From positions 1-5,586 of the forward strand of contig JASHZK010000066.1 in NCBI GenBank assembly GCA_030042575.1: a stretch of 5,586 bases of DNA, written 5' to 3'. Of this stretch, positions 1 through 5,288 are shown piece by piece. The translations under genes were made by a program, and so were the position numbers. Numbering within the stretch: the stretch's first letter is position 1; every line of letters starts with the position of its first letter. The stretch comes from Acidimicrobiales bacterium. GTDB taxonomy: Bacteria > Actinomycetota > Acidimicrobiia > Acidimicrobiales > UBA8190. Under the pieces are notes generated by a model. The model was not told the DNA's origin, did no database searches, and saw only the letters and a list, made by a program, of their open reading frames with translations.

Positions 1-613
1 GACACTTCTCGTCGAACAGCGGTCGAATCGCAGCCAGGTCGACGCCAATATCGTCAGTCAGTCGATACAGGTCATAGATATCGCGGCACTGAACGCGTTG
101 GATGACGCACCGCAGCTTCTCGGCGCCGATCTCCTCGATCGGATAGACATCGAAGGGAGCAGGAGCAGGAAGGTCCGGCCAGACGTCGGCCATTGTCAAC
201 TGCGCCACGGTTGCGACGTACTCGTCGGTAACGAGGTCAAGCTTGATCCGCCGCGGCGTTCCCGATCCAAGCGGTCCGATGTATTCGATTCCCGGCGAGT
301 TTCCCTCGCTCCGTTCGAGATGAGGTAGTTCAGCGTGAGCTTTCGCCATCTCCAACACGGTGTCTAAAGCATCGAGGGCGACCTCCTCGGTGCTCCCGAT
401 GATGGTGAAGTCCAGGTCGGCCGAGTATCGGTAGTTCTCGATGTGAACAAACCGGAGGGCCGTTCCCCCCTTGAAGACCAGATGACCACCATCGGAGAGG
501 GTCACATGGGAGAGGCGGGCAACGATGTGCGCCAGTCCGTAGTCCCGTTCGACGACAGCGGCATCGAGCTGGTCGTCATCCGCACGCCTCGTGATGGCGT
601 GTCTTGTCAGCAC
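1..613 (-). CDS. abiEii: AbiEii-type nucleotidyltransferase toxin (partial, 3' end beyond the window)
   Basis: This is the toxin half of an AbiE (type IV) toxin-antitoxin pair. The family (COG2253, AbiEii/AbiGii) consists of cytoplasmic nucleotidyltransferases; mycobacterial MenT relatives add nucleotides to tRNA 3' ends and block translation. About 204 residues are visible from a GTG start at 613. Motifs in order are FKGGTALR (47-54), YSADLDF (63-69) with the paired Asp66/Asp68 of the nucleotidyltransferase fold, IKLDL (123-127), and the family signature IEEIGAEKLRCVIQR (159-173) followed by CRDIYDLYRL (176-185). The C-terminal helical part lies beyond base 1. The start is only 2 bases after the abiEi stop codon, which implies one transcript and translational coupling; no separate ribosome site is obvious. 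All visible motif residues are intact, so the toxin looks functional. Family call: seen in sequence. The RNA target is not determinable here. Confidence 0.92.
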   Translation of the reverse strand, partial: MLTRHAITRRADDDQLDAAVVERDYGLAHIVARLSHVTLSDGGHLVFKGGTALRFVHIENYRYSADLDFTIIGSTEEVALDALDTVLEMAKAHAELPHLERSEGNSPGIEYIGPLGSGTPRRIKLDLVTDEYVATVAQLTMADVWPDLPAPAPFDVYPIEEIGAEKLRCVIQRVQCRDIYDLYRLTDDIGVDLAAIRPLFDEKC

Positions 614-615
614 CG

Positions 616-1401
616 TTAGTTCCGAACCACAGCCTGCAGCTCGTCTGCTGTCGTGTTCCACGCCACACGGAGATCTGGATCGATCCACTCAACCCGGCTG
701 TCCCGAGGATCCAACCCGATGACTGGCCGGCGCACTCCAATCTTGAGATCCAGTCCGAGAGGCAGGTCGAGCGCTCTGCCCAGAGAAACTAGCCGGCGTT
801 CCGCCGCCTGGCCGCGATGACCGAAGGCACGGGTCAGCGCCGCAATCTTCTTTGGGTCAACCTCTTCGACCGATGCGGCGAGCGCTTCCGCCAGGCGTTC
901 GACGCTGCCTGTGAGGTCAATCCGCATCGCGCATTCGAACAGCGCTCGCTCAAGGCTGGACCGCCATGAGCGGCCAACGGGCTGAGCCTCCAAGTGAATC
1001 GTTTCTGGACGTTCGATCACAACTCGAAGTGGCCTTTTCCCTATTGCGCGGAGTCGGACCTGCTTGGTGCAGGCGACAAAGACTGGGCGAACTGGATGGC
1101 TCAGCACCCCCAGCTCACTCAGCGCACTGAGGTAGGCGATCCGATGCTCGCGCCCCTGGAATGCCGCTCCGACAGAGAGGCTGAGGTTGTCAGTGACAGC
1201 GGAGGTCCCGAGCGATCCGAGGGGTCGGACCGCATAGTGGCCCCGACTCAGTCGATCTACCAGGCCTTTCTCGGTCAACCCACGCAGGACGTTGGCCACG
1301 GACGCCGACGTCCCTCCCAGGGTCGTCTGGGCATCCTCAAATGTGAACTCCTCCCGACCTTCGGCCACGAGGGTGTCGATGAGTTCCAGCTGGCGGGCCA
1401 C
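616..1401 (-). CDS. abiEi: AbiEi-type antitoxin and transcriptional repressor
   Basis: This 261-residue protein is the cognate antitoxin of the downstream nucleotidyltransferase. AbiEi proteins pair an N-terminal winged helix-turn-helix, which binds the operon promoter, with a C-terminal domain that counters the toxin; they repress their own operon. Here residues 5-60 form the winged helix region (TFEDAQTTLGGTSASVANVL, then GLVDRLSRGHYAV as the wing). Residues from about 145 on match the AbiEi C-terminal pattern, an ERALFECAMRIDLTGSVERL stretch followed by an RGQAAERRLVSLGRAL helix. Length is normal for the family. The GTG at 1401 is chosen because a perfect AAGGAGG (1413-1407) sits 5 bases upstream and a -10 box lies just beyond it. 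The gene ends at TAA (618-616), 2 bases before the toxin start. Likely autoregulation is supported by the dyads at 1432-1499. The family call is firm; the antitoxin mechanism is inferred from relatives. Confidence 0.92.
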   Translation of the reverse strand: MARQLELIDTLVAEGREEFTFEDAQTTLGGTSASVANVLRGLTEKGLVDRLSRGHYAVRPLGSLGTSAVTDNLSLSVGAAFQGREHRIAYLSALSELGVLSHPVRPVFVACTKQVRLRAIGKRPLRVVIERPETIHLEAQPVGRSWRSSLERALFECAMRIDLTGSVERLAEALAASVEEVDPKKIAALTRAFGHRGQAAERRLVSLGRALDLPLGLDLKIGVRRPVIGLDPRDSRVEWIDPDLRVAWNTTADELQAVVRN

Positions 1402-1406
1402 GGCTG

Positions 1407-1413
1407 CCTCCTT
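1407..1413 (-). promoter_or_regulatory. Strong Shine-Dalgarno site of abiEi
   Basis: On the minus strand this reads AAGGAGG, a full match to the anti-SD sequence, with a 5-base spacer to GTG at 1401. It fixes the start codon of the antitoxin gene. It also lies close to the transcript 5' end predicted from the -10 box at 1426-1421. Confidence 0.85.
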
Positions 1414-1420
1414 GCAAGCT

Positions 1421-1429
1421 AGTATAGCA
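1421..1429 (-). promoter_or_regulatory. Extended -10 promoter of the abiE operon
   Basis: The minus strand reads TGCTATACT, an extended -10 motif: TG, one base, then TATACT, with 5 of 6 matches to TATAAT. Transcription would start near 1414, leaving a leader of only about 13 bases before the GTG. No good -35 hexamer lies at 17-18 bases; that position is occupied by the inner half of the first dyad, with GTCACG read on the minus strand. This fits a promoter that relies on the extended -10 and is blocked when a repressor binds the dyad. The motif is seen directly; its use is inferred. Confidence 0.65.
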
Positions 1430-1431
1430 CC

Positions 1432-1499
1432 AACTCACGGAAAACGTGACTTTCTACAATGTTAGCTGACATAGCGGCAAGTCACGAAACGTGTGACTA
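1432..1499. promoter_or_regulatory. Nested dyad operator, probable AbiEi binding region
   Basis: Two 21-bp imperfect inverted repeats share one design: 8-base arm, 5-base spacer, 8-base arm. Site 1 (1432-1452) has arms AACTCACG and CGTGACTT; site 2 (1479-1499) has arms AAGTCACG and TGTGACTA. The common core is (A/C)TCAC...GTGACT. Exactly midway, centred at 1465.5, is a third imperfect palindrome, TGTTAGCTGACA (1460-1471), so the whole 68-bp block is symmetric about one centre. Site 1 covers the -35 position of the abiE promoter. AbiEi of Streptococcus agalactiae is known to bind paired inverted repeats in its promoter and repress it, so the same role is inferred here. The repeats are seen in the sequence. 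Confidence 0.7.
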
Positions 1500-1811
1500 A
1501 GCGCGTATTCGCCTCACAGCCCAAGCATCGGTGGAGGGGTTCGTGCTCTTTCAGTTGGATATGCGCTCATCTGGCTGGCCCCCCGATCTGTTGCGAGGTG
1601 ACGAAGAGGCCACCCGCCAGTCCCCGTTCATCGGCGTCGGCCGCGTTGACGGCACTTCCGATTGGAGGTCGCTCGCGCCACGTCCGTCCACGTCAGACGG
1701 CACCTTCGGGCGCTAACATCAGCACGGCTTCGACCACAACGACGGGCGAATCGGTAGTAGCTAACGCGTGAATCACGCCCCGCCACCAATGTGATGTCGC
1801 GAGACATCGGG
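1500..1811. other. Gene-poor stretch between abiE promoter and IS relic
   Basis: These 312 bases hold no gene that I can recognise. The best candidate is a plus-strand frame from GTG 1531 or GTG 1543 to TAA at 1714-1716, at most about 61 residues. A GGAGG five bases before 1543 could serve as a ribosome site, and about three quarters of its third codon positions are G or C. The protein (for example GWPPDLLRGDEEATRQSPF) resembles nothing I know and has no clear domain. It could be a gene remnant left by the neighbouring insertion element, or chance in high-GC DNA. No RNA gene or repeat array was seen. Confidence 0.5.
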
Positions 1812-1865
1812 GGCTCTTCGGATTCTGGCGGGGAGCTGGCCCCTCGGAGGGTCCCTCAGAATTGA

Positions 1866-1918
1866 ACGAAGGCACCTCAAGTTTGGGGTGTGAGCCTCCA
1901 ATCCAGAAGCACCTTCGT
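1866..1918 (+). repeat. Nested hairpin over the transposase start
   Basis: An outer perfect 7-bp inverted repeat pairs ACGAAGG (1866-1872) with CCTTCGT (1912-1918). Inside it, CACCTC (1873-1878) can pair with GGGGTG (1885-1890), including one G-T wobble, around the loop AAGTTT. The inner stem ends on the first base of the GTG at 1890. Several insertion sequences use such structures to hide the transposase start in transcripts read in from outside; that role is inference here. Confidence 0.35.
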
Positions 1919-2382
1919 CCTCACGCACCATAGCGAGATCCTCCAGGCCCTGGTGGGCCTCAAAGACATCCGGGTGGCCCGCTACAGGCGCGGTGGCCCG
2001 GACGTCGAACTCGTGATCGAGCAGGTCACCGTCGACGTGCGCTGTCCGGGCCTGCGGGGGGCCGGCCCAGGTGAAAGAGCGTCCGGTGGTTCGTTATGTC
2101 GATCTCCCGATCTACGGCACAGCCATGCGCCTGGCCTGGAAGAAGCACCGGATGCGATGTCCGGACCCGGGGTGTCCGAAGAGGACCTGGGTGCTGTCGG
2201 TGAACGACGCCGTGACCACCTACGGCGAGGCCCTGCTCGAAGCGGACCGAAAGAGGCTCAACTGCGCCATCGCCATCGGACTCGACGAGACGAGCTTCGT
2301 AAAGCTCGGCTCCCGAAAACAGCGCCACTACGCCACCACGGTGGCAGACGTGGAGAACCACCAGATCATCGACATCCTCCCC
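1890..2382 (+). pseudogene. ISL3-family transposase, frameshifted, internally deleted and truncated
   Basis: ISL3 transposases have an N-terminal zinc finger, a helix-turn-helix and a DDE catalytic core. From GTG 1890 one frame reads through HHSEILQALVGLKDIRVARY to VTVDVRCPG. The match then moves to the frame that reads CGGPAQVKERPVVRYVDLPI and MRCPDPGCPKRTW. The shift is one surplus base near 2052; removing it restores CPGC paired with CPDPGC, the zinc finger. After RTW (2190) the frame passes directly to VNDAVTTYGEALL (from 2200), whereas relatives as I know them have some 45 residues of helix-turn-helix between, so an in-frame deletion is likely. GLDETSF, with the first catalytic Asp, follows, then TTVADVENHQIIDILP, and similarity stops. 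The remaining two catalytic acidic residues are missing. Non-functional. A sequencing error could explain the shift but not the other losses. Confidence 0.8.
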
Positions 2383-2415
2383 AGTGTCCCGAGAACGGCC
2401 ATTACCCCTCCAAGC

Positions 2416-2841
2416 TCACCACCGCGCCTCGATCGATGTCAGGATGTCACCGTGGCGGTGTATGAGCCGCCACTGCCCGCTCTCGCGGCGATAGATCTGG
2501 GTGGTGCGCAGGGTCATGCTCTTTTCTTCACCCTCAACGGTACGCGCATAGTGTTCAAGCTCGACGGTGAACCCGAGATCCTCGTTCAGCACTGTTGCGA
2601 CGTTGTCAGCCTGCCAGCCATCGAATTGCTGGGTCTTCGAGGCGGCCGTAAGCAGCGCACTCACAGCGTCGAAGCCGACCTGGTAGCCGCCAATCGCGGC
2701 CATTATGGTGACGTCGGCAGCGTGCGACCACAGCTCTAGGAACGGTTCGGGATTGCCCTGGCTCTGCTCGGTGATAGCCGCATGGCAGCGACCCACGAAC
2801 GATCTGAACTCACTCATCGAGGAGGATTCCTGCTCAAGCAT
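2416..2841 (-). CDS. NTF2/SnoaL-like small protein A
   Basis: This 141-residue protein belongs to the NTF2-like (SnoaL_3/DUF4440-type) superfamily: one cone-shaped alpha+beta domain, usually dimeric and cytoplasmic, found as small enzymes, ligand binders or partners of other enzymes. Visible marks are the N-terminal helix with RCHAAI (about 18-23), LELWSHAADVTIM in the first strands, FTVELEH in the central sheet, and the closing WRLIHRHGD typical of SnoaL_3 proteins. ATG 2841 is preferred because AAAGGA (2856-2851) stands 9 bases upstream; GTG 2862 is in frame but lacks a ribosome site. It lies 135 bases downstream of the alpha/beta hydrolase on the same strand and may share its transcript. 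It is paralogous to the gene at 4830-5264: about 58 of 121 aligned residues are identical without gaps. Catalytic activity cannot be assigned; family call is solid. Confidence 0.85.
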   Translation of the reverse strand: MLEQESSSMSEFRSFVGRCHAAITEQSQGNPEPFLELWSHAADVTIMAAIGGYQVGFDAVSALLTAASKTQQFDGWQADNVATVLNEDLGFTVELEHYARTVEGEEKSMTLRTTQIYRRESGQWRLIHRHGDILTSIEARW

Positions 2842-2850
2842 CGTCAGAAT

Positions 2851-2856
2851 TCCTTT
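2851..2856 (-). promoter_or_regulatory. Ribosome site selecting the ATG of NTF2-like A
   Basis: The minus strand reads AAAGGA, 9 bases before ATG 2841. It lies between the in-frame GTG at 2862 and this ATG, so it supports the ATG as the start and argues against the GTG. Confidence 0.6.
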
Positions 2857-2976
2857 CGTCACTTGCGATCCGGCGAGGGCGTTGAGGACTGGCCCCCGAA
2901 ACAGCGTGCCCCAACCAAATCGCCTGTAAGTCTCATAGCGATCTTTGTGTGGAGTGTTTCGGTCGAGCAGATGCGC

Positions 2977-3777
2977 TTACAGATCGTGACTCTCAAGCCA
3001 GCTGAGGCAGGCCTCTGCGACCTCCAGCCAGCCCGCATCGATGGTGAGAGAATGGCCACGGTCCTTGAATTCCGTGACGTCAGTTACAGCCGTCGAATGC
3101 CGGTACTGCTTGGCAGTCGACTTGGTAATCACTTCGGGCACGGTGTGATCTTCACCGCCCATGATTAGAAGGAGTGGTCCACGGCTCTCATTTTCTGTAT
3201 CCACCTTGGCGGGCGAATGCGGCGAGAAGTTCGCCGCCGCCGCCTCGAACAGCGGCTTGCCGGGGGCGGGCACGACCCAGCGGTCGTAAAGGGTGTCTGA
3301 TTCCTCCTGCGACAGGGCGTTCCCGAAGCTGTAGTGGAACTCGCGGGCCGTGAGCATCACCGACCGGTGCTTATTGGCGGGGTTCTTGAAGACTGGCAGC
3401 GTCGAACGGAGAGCGGAGAGTGGCAGCGGTAGGACCCCCTTGATCTGGGCTGCGTCGATCGCCACCGCACCGGCCGCCACGCCCATCCCGAGCAGCTTCT
3501 CAGCGATCATGCCCCCGAAGGAGTGGCCGATCAGGACCGGTGGACAGTCCATTTGGGAGATGATCGACCCGTAGTGCTCGACCACGTCGTCGATTCCCTG
3601 GTTGGCGACGCTGTCGGGATTTGCTCGGGCCAGCTCGACCGTATCCTGGTCACCGGGCCAACCGGGTGCTGCCGTTTCATACCCAGCCTCCTCGAAGGCC
3701 TCTTGCCAGGCAGACCATGACGTCGGATGGAGCCACAGCCCATGGATGAAGAGCACGGCATTGGATTTTCCTGCCAC
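2977..3777 (-). CDS. Alpha/beta-fold hydrolase
   Basis: This 266-residue protein is a serine hydrolase of the alpha/beta-hydrolase fold, without signal peptide or membrane segment, so probably cytoplasmic. The N-terminal strand AVLFIHGLWLHPTSW (7-21) carries the HG of the oxyanion region. The nucleophile elbow is GHSFGG with Ser86; the acid is Asp210 in MGGEDHTVP; the histidine is His242 in DRGHSLTID. The catalytic triad is therefore complete. Residues of about 115-190 form the variable cap. GTG 3777 is chosen because AGGAGG (3789-3784) lies 6 bases upstream; the open frame continues to 3861 but adds a low-complexity basic stretch without a ribosome site. It diverges from the isochorismatase-like gene across 336 bases and precedes the NTF2-like gene A. 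The substrate (ester, lactone or other) cannot be told from sequence. Confidence 0.9.
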   Translation of the reverse strand: MAGKSNAVLFIHGLWLHPTSWSAWQEAFEEAGYETAAPGWPGDQDTVELARANPDSVANQGIDDVVEHYGSIISQMDCPPVLIGHSFGGMIAEKLLGMGVAAGAVAIDAAQIKGVLPLPLSALRSTLPVFKNPANKHRSVMLTAREFHYSFGNALSQEESDTLYDRWVVPAPGKPLFEAAAANFSPHSPAKVDTENESRGPLLLIMGGEDHTVPEVITKSTAKQYRHSTAVTDVTEFKDRGHSLTIDAGWLEVAEACLSWLESHDL

Positions 3778-3783
3778 TGGACA

Positions 3784-3789
3784 CCTCCT
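3784..3789 (-). promoter_or_regulatory. Shine-Dalgarno site deciding the hydrolase GTG start
   Basis: The minus strand reads AGGAGG, 6 bases before GTG 3777. It favours the 266-residue form, which begins right before the first beta strand, over the 28-residue longer form from ATG 3861. Confidence 0.8.
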
Positions 3790-3813
3790 GGTCGTTGGAG
3801 CCTTTGCCCTACG

Positions 3814-3831
3814 CAGTCTGGGACTGTCTGG
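3814..3831. repeat. Inverted and direct repeat upstream of the hydrolase
   Basis: CAGTC-TGG-GACTG (3814-3826) is a perfect 5-bp inverted repeat. GTCTGG occurs at 3816-3821 and again at 3826-3831, exactly 10 bases apart, about one helical turn. The block sits 37-54 bases upstream of GTG 3777. It may be a regulator site or a leader hairpin; this is inference. Confidence 0.35.
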
Positions 3832-3846
3832 ACACGGGCCGCTTGG

Positions 3847-3856
3847 GTCATATGAC
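3847..3856. promoter_or_regulatory. Perfect palindrome GTCATATGAC, possible operator
   Basis: GTCATATGAC is a perfect 10-bp palindrome lying 70-79 bases upstream of the hydrolase start and about 260 bases before the rightward gene. Its position in the intergenic region suggests a dimeric regulator site. It also contains TATGAC on the minus strand, which could be a weak -10 box of the hydrolase promoter. Confidence 0.35.
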
Positions 3857-4097
3857 TGCATCTCGGTCCCTCCGAAGCCCCAGAATGGCTACGCCCTCCA
3901 CCACCCAGTCGGCGAGAAAGCGGAACACGTCCCACAGGGGCGACGGCTCCAACAGGACCAATGCGGACCCTCGTCGTGGCGACGGTTAAGTCGTCTGACA
4001 GAAGCCGGGAAGAAGCCCGCGTCATACCTTTCTGTTCGGTAGTGAGCGGATGTGTGTGCCCAGCGGGGTGGGCCACTGACGCTCGGGAACGTGAGCG

Positions 4098-4104
4098 AAA
4101 GGAG
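4098..4104 (+). promoter_or_regulatory. Ribosome site selecting ATG 4114
   Basis: AAAGGAG ends 9 bases before ATG 4114. The frame is open upstream to 3961, but only this ATG has a ribosome site; another in-frame ATG at 4123 would leave an 18-base spacing, which is too long. Confidence 0.75.
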
Positions 4105-4113
4105 ACAGGGCCG

Positions 4114-4776
4114 ATGACCAGCATGTCCGAGCGTGATCCCCAGCAGGATCCACTGTTGAATCCGTCGAACTCCGCTCTGGTGCTTATCGACTACCAACCG
4201 GCACAGATATACTCGGCGGTCTCGGCTGGCGATCCTGGTGAGCTCATCGCTAACGTCGTCGCCCTTGCAAAAGTGGCGAGGCTCTTTCGCCTTCCGATCA
4301 TCCTGTCCACGGTCCAGGTCTCGAACGGGGTGAACCGGGAGACGATCCCCCAGCTCCGCGAGCAGCTGCCCGACGTCCGTGTCTACGACAGGATGAGCAT
4401 CAACGCCTGGCAAGACACCGAGTTCGTCCAAGCAGTTCGCGATACCGGACGCAGCAAGCTCATCATGGGTGCGTTGTGGACAGAGGTATGTCTGGCGTTC
4501 CCGTGTCTCGATGCCATGCGTGACGGATACGAAGTATTTCCGATCCTTGATGCGGTCGCCGGAACGAGCAAGACGGCTCACGACGCGGCAATCCAAAGAA
4601 TGGTGCAGGCAGGCGCGCAGCCCGTCACGTGGATCTCTGTACTGTGTGAACTTCAGCGCGACTGGAGCCATACCGAGACGACCGAGGGGATGCTCGCAAT
4701 CGCCCTCGAACGGGGCGGTGGCTTCGGGACCGAGATCGCCCTCAAACTGGACCGCACCACTGTGGGTGCGGCGTAA
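4114..4776 (+). CDS. YcaC-like isochorismatase-family cysteine hydrolase
   Basis: This 220-residue protein belongs to the isochorismatase-like cysteine hydrolases and is closest in pattern to E. coli YcaC, whose substrate is unknown. Family members hydrolyse amides or vinyl ethers using an Asp, a basic residue and a Cys. Here Asp26 is in ALVLIDYQ and Cys126 in WTEVCLAF; the basic position falls on Arg93 in YDRMSINAW, where classical members have Lys. YcaC-specific landmarks are INAW (96-99), the DGYEVFPILDA stretch, RMVQAGAQPVTW and CELQRDW. The N-terminus has about 15 extra residues before the first strand. No signal peptide is present, so it is probably cytoplasmic. It is followed after 53 bases by the NTF2-like gene B in the same direction, likely one operon. 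The family is certain; isochorismate as substrate is not implied, and no siderophore genes are nearby. Confidence 0.92.
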   Translation: MTSMSERDPQQDPLLNPSNSALVLIDYQPAQIYSAVSAGDPGELIANVVALAKVARLFRLPIILSTVQVSNGVNRETIPQLREQLPDVRVYDRMSINAWQDTEFVQAVRDTGRSKLIMGALWTEVCLAFPCLDAMRDGYEVFPILDAVAGTSKTAHDAAIQRMVQAGAQPVTWISVLCELQRDWSHTETTEGMLAIALERGGGFGTEIALKLDRTTVGAA

Positions 4777-4829
4777 GCGTCGCTGGGAAGCCCGAGGAGT
4801 GCACATCGATAACCAAAAGGGAGGCCGCG

Positions 4830-5264
4830 ATGACCGATCATCGGCTGGAGGAATTCGACAAGTTCATCGAGCAGTGTCATCTGGCACTGAGCCAACAAGT
4901 GAGCGGTCATACGGCCCCCTTCCAGGATCTCTGGTCTCGGGGGGCCGACGTTGTCCTTATGGGAGCTGCAGGATCGCACGCGGTCGGCTGGGAGGAGGTC
5001 AGTGCCGGCCTCACCTGGGCGTCGGCACATCTTGATTTCACCGAATGGCGTGCAGAGAACCTCATGACGAGCGTCAACGACAGGCTGGCCTTCACCGTCG
5101 AGCTCGAACACATGAGTCACGAAGTGAACGGCGAACTCCAAGAACGGACGCTACGGGCGAGCCAGGGTTACCGCTTCGAGGATGATCACTGGCGAGTGGT
5201 CTTCCGCCACGGCGACCCCATGGCCGAGCGAGTCGTTCCTACGGCTTCGGCCGGGTATCCGTGA
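4830..5264 (+). CDS. NTF2/SnoaL-like small protein B
   Basis: This 144-residue protein is the paralogue of the one encoded at 2416-2841. Shared, gap-free landmarks include the CH of QCHLAL (about 16-21), LWS..ADV, VGW..VSA, FTVELEH, TLR..Q and the closing WRVVFRHGD. The pattern is that of SnoaL_3-type NTF2-like domains; the central cavity is lined by aromatic and polar residues, but no catalytic set can be named. ATG 4830 has a very strong ribosome site, AAGGGAGG (4817-4824), 5 bases upstream. It begins 53 bases after the isochorismatase-like gene and probably shares its mRNA. It ends 78 bases before the stop of a convergent LuxR-type gene. Compared with protein A it has about 10 more C-terminal residues after the HGD motif. 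Likely cytoplasmic, and possibly a partner or co-enzyme of the upstream hydrolase; that link is inference. Confidence 0.87.
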   Translation: MTDHRLEEFDKFIEQCHLALSQQVSGHTAPFQDLWSRGADVVLMGAAGSHAVGWEEVSAGLTWASAHLDFTEWRAENLMTSVNDRLAFTVELEHMSHEVNGELQERTLRASQGYRFEDDHWRVVFRHGDPMAERVVPTASAGYP

Positions 5265-5288
5265 TCCTGGCATATGGACACTCGATTG

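Larger units (their letters stand above)
1812..2382 (+). mobile_element. ISL3-family insertion sequence relic (left part only)
   Basis: A plausible left terminal sequence begins GGCTCTTCGGATTCTGGCGG at 1812; ends starting GGCTCTT are typical of the ISL3 family. It is followed 78 bases later by a degenerate ISL3 transposase frame. Recognisable transposase similarity ends at about 2382, 33 bases before the end of the oppositely oriented NTF2-like gene. No matching right end (…GAAGAGCC on the plus strand) is seen in the rest of the window, so the element is truncated and a target duplication cannot be tested. The right boundary is approximate. The element is unlikely to move by itself. Confidence 0.7.
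3778..4113. promoter_or_regulatory. Divergent intergenic region between the two hydrolase operons
   Basis: These 336 bases separate two divergently read hydrolase genes and must hold both promoters. No consensus sigma-70 promoter stands out on either strand. The region contains a perfect 10-bp palindrome (3847-3856), a small inverted repeat with an overlapping direct repeat (3814-3831), and a 5-bp hairpin GCCCA/TGGGC (4058-4073) in the likely leader of the rightward gene. GTCATA, the half of the palindrome, recurs once at 4021-4026. Open frames crossing it are unconvincing: they lack ribosome sites and resemble no protein I know. Confidence 0.5.

Noticed and set aside
994..1422. Plus-strand open frame antisense to abiEi
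   Set aside because: No family similarity or ribosome site; abiEi on the other strand is well supported.
2045..2062. Programmed frameshift in the ISL3 transposase
   Set aside because: ISL3 transposases are normally read in a single frame, the site lacks a clear slippery heptamer, and the gene has other fatal losses, so decay or a sequencing error is more likely.
2071..2739. Long open frame starting in the IS and running through the NTF2-like gene A region
   Set aside because: Only the part up to about 2382 resembles a transposase; the rest is antisense to the well-supported NTF2-like gene A and has no family similarity.
3778..3861. Longer N-terminus of the alpha/beta hydrolase from ATG 3861
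   Set aside because: The extra 28 residues are unlike the family and lack a ribosome site, while AGGAGG directly precedes GTG 3777.
3961..4113. N-terminal extension of the isochorismatase-like protein from 3961
   Set aside because: The extension has no family match and ATG 4114 has its own ribosome site at a good distance.
3531..4124. Minus-strand open frame across the divergent region
   Set aside because: It overlaps the hydrolase in another frame, is rich in Arg/Ser/Pro/Gly as expected for a shadow in high-GC DNA, and has no ribosome site.
3889..4806. 305-residue minus-strand open frame opposite the isochorismatase-like gene
   Set aside because: It is antisense to a gene with complete family motifs and shows no recognisable domain.
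2416..5264. Polyketide biosynthesis because of SnoaL-like proteins, or siderophore synthesis because of an isochorismatase-family protein
   Set aside because: No polyketide synthase, peptide synthetase or isochorismate synthase is present, and both families are far broader than their namesakes.
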